A DNA stretch of 64,000 nucleotides. Source: Hymenobacter rubidus. Lineage in GTDB: Bacteria > Bacteroidota > Bacteroidia > Cytophagales > Hymenobacteraceae. Under the pieces are notes generated by a model. The model was not told the DNA's origin, searched no databases, and saw only the letters and a program-made list of their open reading frames with translations. Numbering within the stretch: position 1 is the stretch's first letter; each line of letters starts with the position of its first letter. Shown piece after piece: positions 8,174-15,360 of the stretch. The stretch spans positions 16,552-80,551 of the forward strand of contig NZ_JAERQF010000026.1 in the NCBI RefSeq assembly GCF_016734815.1. The letters are read 5' to 3'. A program made the position numbers and the translations under genes.

Positions 8174-8899
8174 ATGAATATTGGAATCATCGGCGCCGGC
8201 CACATCGGCAGCGCCCTGGCCGTGCGGCTCACCAGCCTGGGCCACGCGGTTAAAATCGCCAATTCCCGCGGCCCCCAAACCCTGGGCGACGTGGCCCAGA
8301 AAACCGGTGCTACCCCCGTCACGGCCCAGGAGGCGGCCAAACACGGCGAAATCATCGTCGTCACCATCCCGCTGAAAAACATCCCCGACCTGCCCAAAGA
8401 CCTGTTCGCCGGTGTGCCGGCCGAGGTGCCCATCATCGACACGAGCAATTACTACCCCCTGCTGCGCGACGGCCAGATTGCGGAGCTGGAAACCGGCGAC
8501 CTCACCGAGAGCGAGTGGGTGCAGCAGCACCTGGGCCGCCCGGTGGTGAAGGTGTTCAACAACATCTACGCCGACCACCTGCAAAACAAGGGCGTGCCCG
8601 CCGGCACCCCCGGCCGCATTGCCCTGCCCGTGGCCGGCGACGATGCCGCCGCCAAGCAGAAGGTAATGGCCTTGGTGGAAGAATTGGGCTTCGACGCCGT
8701 GGACGACGGCACCCTGCACGAGTCGTGGCGCCAGCAGCCCGGCACCCCGTCGTACGGCGCCGATATGCCCGCCGACAAGCTGCGCGAGCACTTCGCCAGC
8801 CTGGGCAGCCAGCGCACCGCGGCTCAGCACGCCGAGTACCAAGCCAACCAAGCCAAAGCAGAGCAGGCCATGGCCGCGCAGGGCATCCAGCTGAAGTAG
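8174..8899 (+). CDS. NAD(P)-binding oxidoreductase, NpdG/F420-reductase-like
   Basis: 241 residues. Begins MNIGIIGAGHIGSALAVRL, a Rossmann GxGxxG dinucleotide fold, followed by IANSRGP, which in this family binds the NADP phosphate. The layout (IIVVTIPLKNI, PIIDTSNYYP, VVKVFNNIYADHL, LPVAGDDAAAK) matches the NADPH-dependent F420 reductase-like branch of the 6-phosphogluconate dehydrogenase superfamily. Bacteroidota are not known F420 users, so the real substrate is probably another; that is inference. Monocistronic: palindrome upstream, strong intrinsic terminator downstream. Confidence 0.85.
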   Translation: MNIGIIGAGHIGSALAVRLTSLGHAVKIANSRGPQTLGDVAQKTGATPVTAQEAAKHGEIIVVTIPLKNIPDLPKDLFAGVPAEVPIIDTSNYYPLLRDGQIAELETGDLTESEWVQQHLGRPVVKVFNNIYADHLQNKGVPAGTPGRIALPVAGDDAAAKQKVMALVEELGFDAVDDGTLHESWRQQPGTPSYGADMPADKLREHFASLGSQRTAAQHAEYQANQAKAEQAMAAQGIQLK

Positions 8900-8923
8900 C
8901 ACCCGCCAAATGATTGGCCAGCT

Positions 8924-8964
8924 AAAACGCCATGCCGCGGCTACGTCCGGCATGGCGTTTTTTT
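8924..8964 (+). terminator. Intrinsic terminator
   Basis: Stem AAAACGCCATGCCG with its complement around a 10-base loop, followed by a run of seven T. Terminates the NAD(P)-binding gene. Confidence 0.85.
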
Positions 8965-9028
8965 GTGCCCCATGCGGAAGGCTCTGCAGCTACCCGGTAG
9001 CGTTTTGCTACCCTGCTTCGCCACTGGC

Positions 9029-9943
9029 TTAGGCCAGCACCTCCCGCACCGGCGTCCAGCGGATATCGGGGTAACGGTCGTTGTCGAGCGTCGGCAGTTT
9101 GGCCTGCCCGCTGAGCATGTTGTGCAGGTACTGCATGCCCTGCCAGGGCGGAAACACGTCGTTCGGGGCTGGCATTAGCGTGCGGGTAATCTTTATCATC
9201 GTGGCCAGAAAGCCCAGGCTGCCCGCTCGCAACAGTTTGTAGGCCTGGCCCGTGGCCGCGCTGGCTTCGGCCTGCAGCTGCCGGATGCTGGCTACCTGCC
9301 CAGCCACGCGCAGGTAGCGCGGCGTGGTCGGGTCGAGGGCCGCGGCCGCCGTGTAGTTGGCCGTATCCACCATGGTGGTGAAGTCGAGCGGCTGGTCGGC
9401 ATTGCCCCAGTACAGCACCCGGCGCGGGCCCGCGAGCACCACCGGCGCCTGCCCCCGCAGCAAGTCCATGAACATGCCGTTCAAAATAGAGGTGGCCTGA
9501 ATGGGCGCCTTATCAATCCGCCGCTGAAACTCCCGGCGCAGGTCAAAATTGCGGTTTGAGCCCTCCGGCAAGTTGGTAAAGTCGGCCGAGAAATCGGAGG
9601 GAATGAAGCGGGGCACCCCCGCGGCCACAGCCGCCTCGAGCAGACGCGTTTGCACGTCCACAATGGTATCGCGCAGCCCCGACAGGGCTGATACTACGCA
9701 ACTGGCTCCGCCGCAAGCTTGCGCGAGGGCGGCCGCGTTGTTGTAGTCGACGGGCACTACCTCTACGCCCTGCTGGCGCAGCGACTTGGCTTCGGCGCCC
9801 TGGCCGCTTTCCGGGCGCACCAAGGCCCGCACGGCAGCGTCCCGGCGGCGCAGGTGGTGGGCGATGAGCAGGCCGAGGGCGCCGGTGGCGCCGGCCAGCA
9901 CAATGGGCGTAGCGGTGGGCGAGGTGGTTGGGGTTTCGGGCAT
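9029..9943 (-). CDS. NmrA-like NAD(P)-binding protein (isoflavone-reductase type)
   Basis: 304 residues. N-terminal atypical-SDR motif VLAGATGALGLLIAHHL (GxxGxxG), followed by RALVRPES with the basic residue that selects NADP. Other landmarks: SALSGLRDTIVD, GVPRFIPSDFSAD (PSxF, a hallmark of isoflavone reductase and NmrA proteins), SILNGMFMD. A typical Tyr-x-x-x-Lys catalytic pair is not evident at the classical SDR position, as in NmrA-type sensors. Could be a reductase or a redox-sensing regulator. Stand-alone; the downstream side converges on the terminator at 8924. Confidence 0.85.
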   Translation of the reverse strand: MPETPTTSPTATPIVLAGATGALGLLIAHHLRRRDAAVRALVRPESGQGAEAKSLRQQGVEVVPVDYNNAAALAQACGGASCVVSALSGLRDTIVDVQTRLLEAAVAAGVPRFIPSDFSADFTNLPEGSNRNFDLRREFQRRIDKAPIQATSILNGMFMDLLRGQAPVVLAGPRRVLYWGNADQPLDFTTMVDTANYTAAAALDPTTPRYLRVAGQVASIRQLQAEASAATGQAYKLLRAGSLGFLATMIKITRTLMPAPNDVFPPWQGMQYLHNMLSGQAKLPTLDNDRYPDIRWTPVREVLA

Positions 9944-10002
9944 TGGAGGGTGTATTGGGTTGAGTGTAAATAAATCATTGGCCGGTTGTAGTGAGCCCGC
10001 CT

Positions 10003-10107
10003 GTCATCCTGAGCGCAGCGAAGGAGCTTATGGCGAATGAAATGGTTTGCAGCAATCCTTTCGGCGCAACGGTTATATATAAGGTCCTTCGTTGCGCTCA
10101 GGATGAC
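10003..10107. repeat. Intergenic palindrome, family B
   Basis: Arms begin GTCATCCTGAGCGCAGCGAA and end in the complement CGTTGCGCTCAGGATGAC, with one mismatch, around a loop of about 50 bases. Family B differs from family A in CATCC versus CATGC and in GAAGGACCTT versus GAAGCATCTC. Lies in the 427-base gap between the NmrA-like gene and the gene at 10371; that gap holds this element, a possible coding remnant and a degenerate family A element. Confidence 0.85.
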
Positions 10108-10115
10108 AGACAGAC

Positions 10116-10192
10116 TTACCGCGGCAGGCTTCTCAGCGCGTCCAGCACCTCTTCGATGTCCTTGCCCTGCTTCTCGTGGGCGCAGCCGAAGC
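10116..10192 (-). pseudogene. Possible C-terminal remnant of a lost gene
   Basis: On the minus strand, a frame ending in TAA at 10116 reads HEKQGKDIEEVLDALRSLPR, which has the composition of a real amphipathic C-terminal helix. No start or upstream domain remains; upstream it runs into a family A repeat arm, which itself supplies the preceding codons. May be the tail of a gene broken by repeat insertion, or chance. Weak evidence. Confidence 0.25.
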
Positions 10193-10270
10193 ATCGCTAC
10201 TGCAATACCAACCTCAAATCACAGCTTTGGTTAAAGTGGGAGAGAAACTTCGGCTGCGCTCAGCAGGACC
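10179..10270. repeat. Degenerate intergenic palindrome, family A
   Basis: Left half GGCGCAGCCGAAGCATC and right half CTTCGGCTGCGCTCAGCA form an imperfect inverted pair; the outer GTCAT of the left arm is lost. Confidence 0.6.
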
Positions 10271-10370
10271 GTTTTCACCGCTAAAGTCGACCTATACTCA
10301 ACAATAAACGCCCCCCGCTCCGCCGTTGAGCCCATCAGCCGGGGCAACCAGCCGCTGGCACCTTTTCGGT

Positions 10371-11138
10371 ATGAAAATCAATGTTCTGGCTTTGCTGCTG
10401 CTGGCCGGCTTGCGGGGCTGCTTTGCCCAAACGGCCACGCCCGATGCCAACACCACCGGCCCCGAAACGCCCGCCGCGCTGGCGGCATTCTCCGCCCCAG
10501 CCTACCGGGCCACGCTGCGCCGGTTCGCGGCGCGGCGGCTGCGGCTGGCGGCTCGCTACCGGCAGGCAGCCACCAAGCCAGCCCGCGCCGCCCGCCTCGA
10601 AGAGGCCCGGCAGCTGCTGCTCACGGCCCTCGACAGCACCGTTTTTCCGGCGTGGGAAGGTACGCCTTGGGCGTTCTACGGCACCACCTGGGCGCCCCGG
10701 CGCGGCAGCATTGCCTGCGGCTACTTTGTGACCACCGCGCTGCACGATGCGGGCCTGCGTCTGCAGCGCACCGTTTTGGCCAAGCAGGCCTCCGAAGTCA
10801 TCGTCAAAAACCTGACTTCGGAAGCGCATATCACGCGCTACTGGGGCGTGGCGCCGGCCGATTTTGTGCGGCAGGTGCGGGCGCTGGGGCCGGGCCTCTA
10901 TGTGCTGGGGCTCGATTTCCACGTCGCCTTCCTGCGGGTGCGCGAGGGTGGGGCCGTGCAGATGGTGCATTCGTCCTACGTAGGGCCCGGCACGGTGGTG
11001 CGCGAAGCGGCCGAATCCAGTGCCGCCCTCGAATCTAAGTACCGCGTGGTGGGCAAAGTGTCGGAAGACGACGTGTTTGTGCGGCGCTGGCTGCTGGGCG
11101 AGGCCCTGGCCGTGCACGGCGCAACGGTGAAGGAGTAG
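10371..11138 (+). CDS. Exported protein, possible NlpC/P60-like cysteine hydrolase
   Basis: 255 residues from ATG 10371. The signal peptide ends near CFAQ. A helical Arg/Ala-rich stretch follows (residues about 45-95), then a domain with IACGYFVTTALHDAGL (Cys116 at the start of a helix) and LGLDFHVAFLRV (His184 on a strand). A Cys on a helix followed by a His on a beta strand is the order found in NlpC/P60 and related papain-like amidases, so a peptidoglycan or amide hydrolase is possible. This is inference from motif order; the overall sequence is not one I recognise. Palindromic repeats flank the gene on both sides. Confidence 0.65.
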   Translation: MKINVLALLLLAGLRGCFAQTATPDANTTGPETPAALAAFSAPAYRATLRRFAARRLRLAARYRQAATKPARAARLEEARQLLLTALDSTVFPAWEGTPWAFYGTTWAPRRGSIACGYFVTTALHDAGLRLQRTVLAKQASEVIVKNLTSEAHITRYWGVAPADFVRQVRALGPGLYVLGLDFHVAFLRVREGGAVQMVHSSYVGPGTVVREAAESSAALESKYRVVGKVSEDDVFVRRWLLGEALAVHGATVKE

Positions 11139-11151
11139 CAAGTGTCCCGTC

Positions 11152-11328
11152 ATGCTGAACAGAAAACGCCATACGGCAGTCCTTCAGGCAGCGCGCAGCG
11201 AAGCATCTTGGATGGGGTAGTAGCTCATGGTAATTGCAACGAAGCGGGAGAGATGCTTCGACAAGCTCAGCATGACCGGCGATTGAGTTACTATCACACG
11301 CGAGATGCCTCGGCTGCGCTCGGCATGA
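11152..11328. repeat. Compound family A repeat cluster
   Basis: Fills most of the 277-base gap before the DUF1624-like gene. A degraded left arm (CGTCATGCTGAACAG, CGAAGCATCTTGG) is followed by two right arms in direct orientation, GAGATGCTTCGACAAGCTCA then GAGATGCCTCGGCTGCGCTC, each ending in (A/G)GCATGACC. The spacer CGATTGAGTTACTATCAC between the two is shared with the element at 58196-58324. Confidence 0.75.
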
Positions 11329-11415
11329 CCGTGCTTTGGCATGACCTCTCATCTGAACTCGCGCTACGGCAAATTATCTTAACTTGGCGGCGCTTCCACC
11401 TGCTTCCAGGCGCCT

Positions 11416-12615
11416 ATGTTACAAGCCGCTACGCTTCCACCCGTCTCCGTTGCCAGCCGGGCGGCTACGCCCCGCGTGCAGGCCATCGACGTGGTGCGTG
11501 GCCTGGCCATGGTTATCATGGCGCTCGACCACATCCGGGATTTCTGGAGCCCCACCGCCGTGCGGCCCGATGACATGGCGCACGCCTCGGCGGCATTGTT
11601 TTTCACCCGCTGGATAACGCATTTCTGCGCCCCGACTTTCCTGTTTCTGGCCGGCGCCAGTGTGTTCCTTTATCAGCAAAAGCAGCCCCGCTTGAGCCGG
11701 GTGAGTTGGTTTCTGCTCACGCGGGGGCTGTGGCTGGTGCTGCTGGAAATCGTGGTGATGAACTTCCTGCTGCAATGGGGTACCTACGACACGATTTTGC
11801 TCACGGTGATATGGGCGCTGGGCTGGAGCATGGTGCTATTGGCGGGCCTCATCTGGTTGCCGCGCGGGTTGGTGGCCGCCTTGGCGCTGGTGGTCATTTT
11901 TGGGCACAATGCCCTGCCCATTGTGCAGCCCGTGACGTGGGCCACCCTCGTTCCGGCGCTGCTCTACAACAGCCCGTTTCTCTTCCTGCTCACGCCCAAG
12001 CTGCCCATGCTGGTGGCGTATGCCGTGCTGCCCTGGGCTGCCGTAATGGCCGCTGGCTACTGCATCGGGCCGTGGTTTTTGGCCCCGTTGCCAATGCGCA
12101 AGCGCTGGCTGCGCCTGACGGGGGCAGCGGCTTTGCTGCTTTTCATTGCCCTGCGGGCCAGCAACTGGTACGGCAACCCAACGCCGTGGCTGGTGCAACC
12201 CCGCGGAAGCCTCTACACCGTGCTATCGTTTCTGAACGTCACGAAACAGCCGCCTTCGTTGCTATTCCTCAGCCTTACTTTGGGCGTGGCCCTGCTGCTG
12301 CTCTCAGTAGCCGAGGACCTGCCGGCCCGGCTGCGCGGCTGGCTGGGCGTGTTCGGCAAAGTGCCCCTGTTCTATTATCTGACGCATTTTGCGCTTATCA
12401 GTGCCGGAACGTTTGTCTGGACCTGGGCGGCGTTTGGCCAGCCGTACAACCTGGCGTTTGCGCCGTCAGGGGTGCCGCAGCCGGCCGCGTATCGGCCCGG
12501 TTTGCTGCGGGCCTATGCGGTGTGGGTGGTTGTGGTGGCACTGCTTTACTGGCCCTGCCGCTGGTACCAGGGCTACAAGCAGCGGCACACGCACTGGTGG
12601 CTGTCGTATCTGTAA
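11416..12615 (+). CDS. DUF1624-type multi-pass membrane protein, heparan N-acetyltransferase-like
   Basis: 399 residues with about ten hydrophobic segments. The start motif RVQAIDVVRGLAMVIMALDHIRDFW is the hallmark of the DUF1624 / HGSNAT family (xDxxRGxxxxxMxxxH), followed by FTRWITHFCAPTFLFLAGAS. Near the C-terminus FGKVPLFYYLTHFALI matches the conserved helix of acyltransferase-3-like proteins. The family transfers acyl groups across the membrane onto sugars; the substrate here is unknown. Start ATG 11416, next to a repeat cluster. No glycan genes adjoin. Confidence 0.88.
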   Translation: MLQAATLPPVSVASRAATPRVQAIDVVRGLAMVIMALDHIRDFWSPTAVRPDDMAHASAALFFTRWITHFCAPTFLFLAGASVFLYQQKQPRLSRVSWFLLTRGLWLVLLEIVVMNFLLQWGTYDTILLTVIWALGWSMVLLAGLIWLPRGLVAALALVVIFGHNALPIVQPVTWATLVPALLYNSPFLFLLTPKLPMLVAYAVLPWAAVMAAGYCIGPWFLAPLPMRKRWLRLTGAAALLLFIALRASNWYGNPTPWLVQPRGSLYTVLSFLNVTKQPPSLLFLSLTLGVALLLLSVAEDLPARLRGWLGVFGKVPLFYYLTHFALISAGTFVWTWAAFGQPYNLAFAPSGVPQPAAYRPGLLRAYAVWVVVVALLYWPCRWYQGYKQRHTHWWLSYL

Positions 12616-12697
12616 GCGGCTTCTGGTGTAAAACGGCAGTGGTTAACCCCGACCGTGGCTTTTCCGTTTTGGGCTTCATCACCAGAATTATGTTTAG

Positions 12698-13528
12698 ATG
12701 AAGTTTCTTGCCTCACTCGCCCTGGCGGGCTCCTTGCTGACGGCTGCCCCCACCGCTCAGGCCCAGCAAAGCACCAATTCGCCCTACCACACCCGCTTTG
12801 CCGTCGATGGCCCCGTTATTCTGGGGCTAGGTGCCGTGAGTGCTTTCGGCCTCTACCGCGTGCAGCAAAAGCACGGCCTGACCGATGCCGAACTGGCCAA
12901 TCTCAAAAAAGAAGACGTTCCCAGCATCGACCGTTTCTCGGCCGGCTACTACAGCGACGCTGCCCAGACTACCAGCGACTTGCTATGCTACCCCTCTCTG
13001 GTTATAGCCCCCGGCCTGCTGGCCCTCAACGACAATATTCGCAGCCACTACGGGCAGGTACTGGGCCTGTATGTGGAAACGGTGCTGGCCAGCGAGTCCA
13101 TTTTCACTACTGCGGCCGGCAACGTATACCGCTACCGGCCCTATCTCTACGGCACCGAAGGCGGAGGAGGCCGCAGCGGCAAAATTGCCACCAATTCGTT
13201 CTTTTCGGGCCATACGGCCAACACGGCCACGGCCACCTTCTTCGCGGCTAAGGTGATGCACGACTTCAACCCCGGCTACTCTGGCGAAGCCTTCGTGTGG
13301 GGCGCGGCGGCGGCCGTGCCGGTGGCCGTGGCCTACTTCCGTATCGAAGCCGGCAAACACTTCCTCTCCGATAACCTGCTGGGCTACGCGGTGGGAGCTA
13401 CGATGGGCGTGGTGGTGCCGCAGCTGCACAAAGTGGCCGGCCGGGCGGGCGTGTCGCTGGTGCCCATGCAGGGCCTGAATGTGAACGGCTACGCCTATTC
13501 GGGCATGCTGCTGAGCAAGCGGCTGTAG
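12698..13528 (+). CDS. PAP2-family phosphatase, exported
   Basis: 276 residues with a signal peptide ending AQAQ. The three PAP2 motifs are present in order: YRYRPYLYG (KxxxxxxRP equivalent), FFSGHTANTA (PSGH equivalent with Phe for Pro, catalytic His), and RIEAGKHFLSDNLLGYAVG (SRxxxxxHxxxD equivalent). It therefore probably removes phosphate from a lipid phosphate such as undecaprenyl pyrophosphate or phosphatidic acid on the periplasmic face. The region ILGLGAVSAFGLYR and two later hydrophobic stretches are membrane-associated. The tail is short and beta-like. Single gene. Confidence 0.88.
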   Translation: MKFLASLALAGSLLTAAPTAQAQQSTNSPYHTRFAVDGPVILGLGAVSAFGLYRVQQKHGLTDAELANLKKEDVPSIDRFSAGYYSDAAQTTSDLLCYPSLVIAPGLLALNDNIRSHYGQVLGLYVETVLASESIFTTAAGNVYRYRPYLYGTEGGGGRSGKIATNSFFSGHTANTATATFFAAKVMHDFNPGYSGEAFVWGAAAAVPVAVAYFRIEAGKHFLSDNLLGYAVGATMGVVVPQLHKVAGRAGVSLVPMQGLNVNGYAYSGMLLSKRL

Positions 13529-13585
13529 CCCCCTGCAACGGCCAATGCGGCCACACTGAGCACGCGGAGAATCAATATTAAAGAA

Positions 13586-13612
13586 TTTGATTGCACTTAA
13601 TTTCTATTTTTG
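13586..13612 (+). promoter_or_regulatory. Bacteroidota promoter for the gene at 13632
   Basis: TATTTTTG at 13605-13612 fits TAnnTTTG exactly; TTTG at 13586-13589 could be the -33 box, with a slightly short spacer of 15 bases. The expected start of transcription is just a few bases before ATG 13632. Confidence 0.6.
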
Positions 13613-13631
13613 TGCAAAACAAATCTGACGT

Positions 13632-14777
13632 ATGGTGATATCACGTTTAATCCATCTCGTTATCCGCCCAATGGTGGCGCTGCTAATCGTTTCGACCCTT
13701 GGGTTGCTGCCAGCGGCGGGTCAAAAAGTAGCGAGCCAGAAAGTCTGGACCACTTACCACAAAGCCGCATTGGTAGAGTTGGCACCGAAATACAAGTCAT
13801 ATTCGATGGAATACGACTTGCCTTCTTCAGACAAAGGGATGCTAGGTAACGTATTGGCAAAAGCGGCAGAGCATTATCTGTCAACCTTGAGTGCAGTTGA
13901 GCCGCCAGTACCATGGCCAACCATTGATGTGAGTAAGCCGCTTAAATTACAAAATCTGGAATTCAAGAAATCGGGGGGCGATGTTGTGCTGAAAATCTTT
14001 GTAGCAGCGCCCACTTTCGGTATCCAAAGCCATTTGACTAATACTTTTAAGGACAAGGACAGCGGAAAGTCCCGCACGCAATACGCCTACGACCTGCTGT
14101 TTACTGCCGAACACGGGTACACCTTATCGGATGCAACAACCCAAACCGTGTTAGCTTCCTACAAGGGGAGCCAACGCGGAGTGCGTACCAGCTATTTCGA
14201 TTCGGTAAAAGAGCTTGATGTTTACGTGCGCAACAAGATGCAGCCAGACTTGGTCGTGCAGTTATTCGATGAAGTCGTCAAACGGGCAGATTTTGAACTA
14301 GGCGGCAACACTTGGCCTGCCCGTATGACCGTGAATTCGGTGGAGGGCGACTTGCCATCTTACCAGGAAATCAACACAGCAACCAACGAATTCATTGGCG
14401 CGCTTTCGGCCACCACGCCGGATTTGCCAAAAATACAGAACCTGACAACGGTGTGGGAGAAGTACCTTGTACAGGCAAACTGGGACGATAAAAAAGCGGA
14501 AATCAACCGCAAAATCGGATTGGGTTTAATTGAGAATCTCTGTGTGGCCTACCTGTTACTTGAAAATTATGAGGGGGTGAGGGAAAAGGCCGCAATGTTT
14601 GAAAACCAAAACCGGAGCTTTTTCGCAAAGTCACTGCCAGCCTTCGATATAGCCGGAAGCTATTCTGGACCCGGCGAAGGCAGTATGCCGGTGATACACC
14701 ACGGCAGCCCGAGTACCTTCACTACGGTCCATTTCCGGTCTGATATTGGCGGACGGCGCAAGCCGATAGGCAACTAA
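13632..14777 (+). CDS. Exported hypothetical protein, AT-richer than its surroundings
   Basis: 381 residues with a signal peptide (VALLIVSTLGLLPAAGQ). No domain is recognised. Composition is mixed alpha/beta, Lys-rich, with a central strand-rich part (DVVLKIFVAAPTFGI) and a helical segment (EKYLVQANWDDKKAEINRKIGLGLIENL). Codon use is visibly less GC-biased than in neighbouring genes, which could mean horizontal acquisition. The C-terminus (PVIHHGSPSTFTTVHF) is low in structure cues. It has its own promoter and no operon partners. Confidence 0.75.
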   Translation: MVISRLIHLVIRPMVALLIVSTLGLLPAAGQKVASQKVWTTYHKAALVELAPKYKSYSMEYDLPSSDKGMLGNVLAKAAEHYLSTLSAVEPPVPWPTIDVSKPLKLQNLEFKKSGGDVVLKIFVAAPTFGIQSHLTNTFKDKDSGKSRTQYAYDLLFTAEHGYTLSDATTQTVLASYKGSQRGVRTSYFDSVKELDVYVRNKMQPDLVVQLFDEVVKRADFELGGNTWPARMTVNSVEGDLPSYQEINTATNEFIGALSATTPDLPKIQNLTTVWEKYLVQANWDDKKAEINRKIGLGLIENLCVAYLLLENYEGVREKAAMFENQNRSFFAKSLPAFDIAGSYSGPGEGSMPVIHHGSPSTFTTVHFRSDIGGRRKPIGN

Positions 14778-14886
14778 AATGTGCCCGTTTTTAGGGCCGT
14801 ATCGCGGGTAATGCGCTCTGCATGAAATTTAAGCGAATGCAGTCGTTCCTGCACGAATACTTAGGTTCCGTGAGCGGCTTCCGGCT

Positions 14887-15213
14887 TTACTTAACCGCCC
14901 CCGGATGGACGTTGCCCGTGGTTTTGTCGACCTCGAAGCGGGCCCGGCTGGGCAGGCGGTGCGCCCAGTCGGTGCGGGGCACCAGCACTTGCCAGCTGGT
15001 TTCGTTGTCGGTGACGTGGGCCGAGTCGAGGAGGTAGAGGGCGGCGTTGGGCTGGGTCTGGAGGTAGCCGGCCACGGCGGCGCGGGCGTCGGCCACGGTC
15101 AGGGTAGTGGTGAATTCGGAAGTGGTGGGGGTGGCGGCAGGATGGGGGGTATGCTGGCAGTTGGCCAGAAGCGCGGCGGCGCTTAGAAGCAGAACAGGCG
15201 AGGGCTTGACCAT
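14887..15213 (-). CDS. Small lipoprotein
   Basis: 108 residues. Signal sequence followed by the lipobox LANC (Cys19), a Thr/Pro-rich linker, then about 70 residues with one helix (ADARAAVAGYLQTQP) and two or three strands (SWQVLVPRTDW, RARFEVDKTTGNV). The end FEVDKTTGNVHPG resembles PepSY-like small periplasmic domains, but that is only a visual impression. Function unknown. Confidence 0.7.
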   Translation of the reverse strand: MVKPSPVLLLSAAALLANCQHTPHPAATPTTSEFTTTLTVADARAAVAGYLQTQPNAALYLLDSAHVTDNETSWQVLVPRTDWAHRLPSRARFEVDKTTGNVHPGAVK

Positions 15214-15360
15214 GCGGCAAAGCTACTGCGCAAAGCCGCCCCGCGCTTATTCCCGGCGGGGTAGCTCAATACCACGGACTCTGGCGTAAATTGACCCCAA
15301 ATTTACCACCCAGTAAATCCGTCCATTATCCCCTTCACCCCCTTCATCACCCCGCTGCCC

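Noticed and set aside
12668..12696. TTTTGG ... TATGTTTA as the PAP2 gene promoter
   Set aside because: The spacing fits, but transcription would start after the ATG at 12698, where the signal peptide begins.
14822..15037. A 71-residue plus-strand gene opposite the small lipoprotein
   Set aside because: It overlaps the minus-strand lipoprotein and has no coherent composition; the lipobox on the other strand is stronger evidence.
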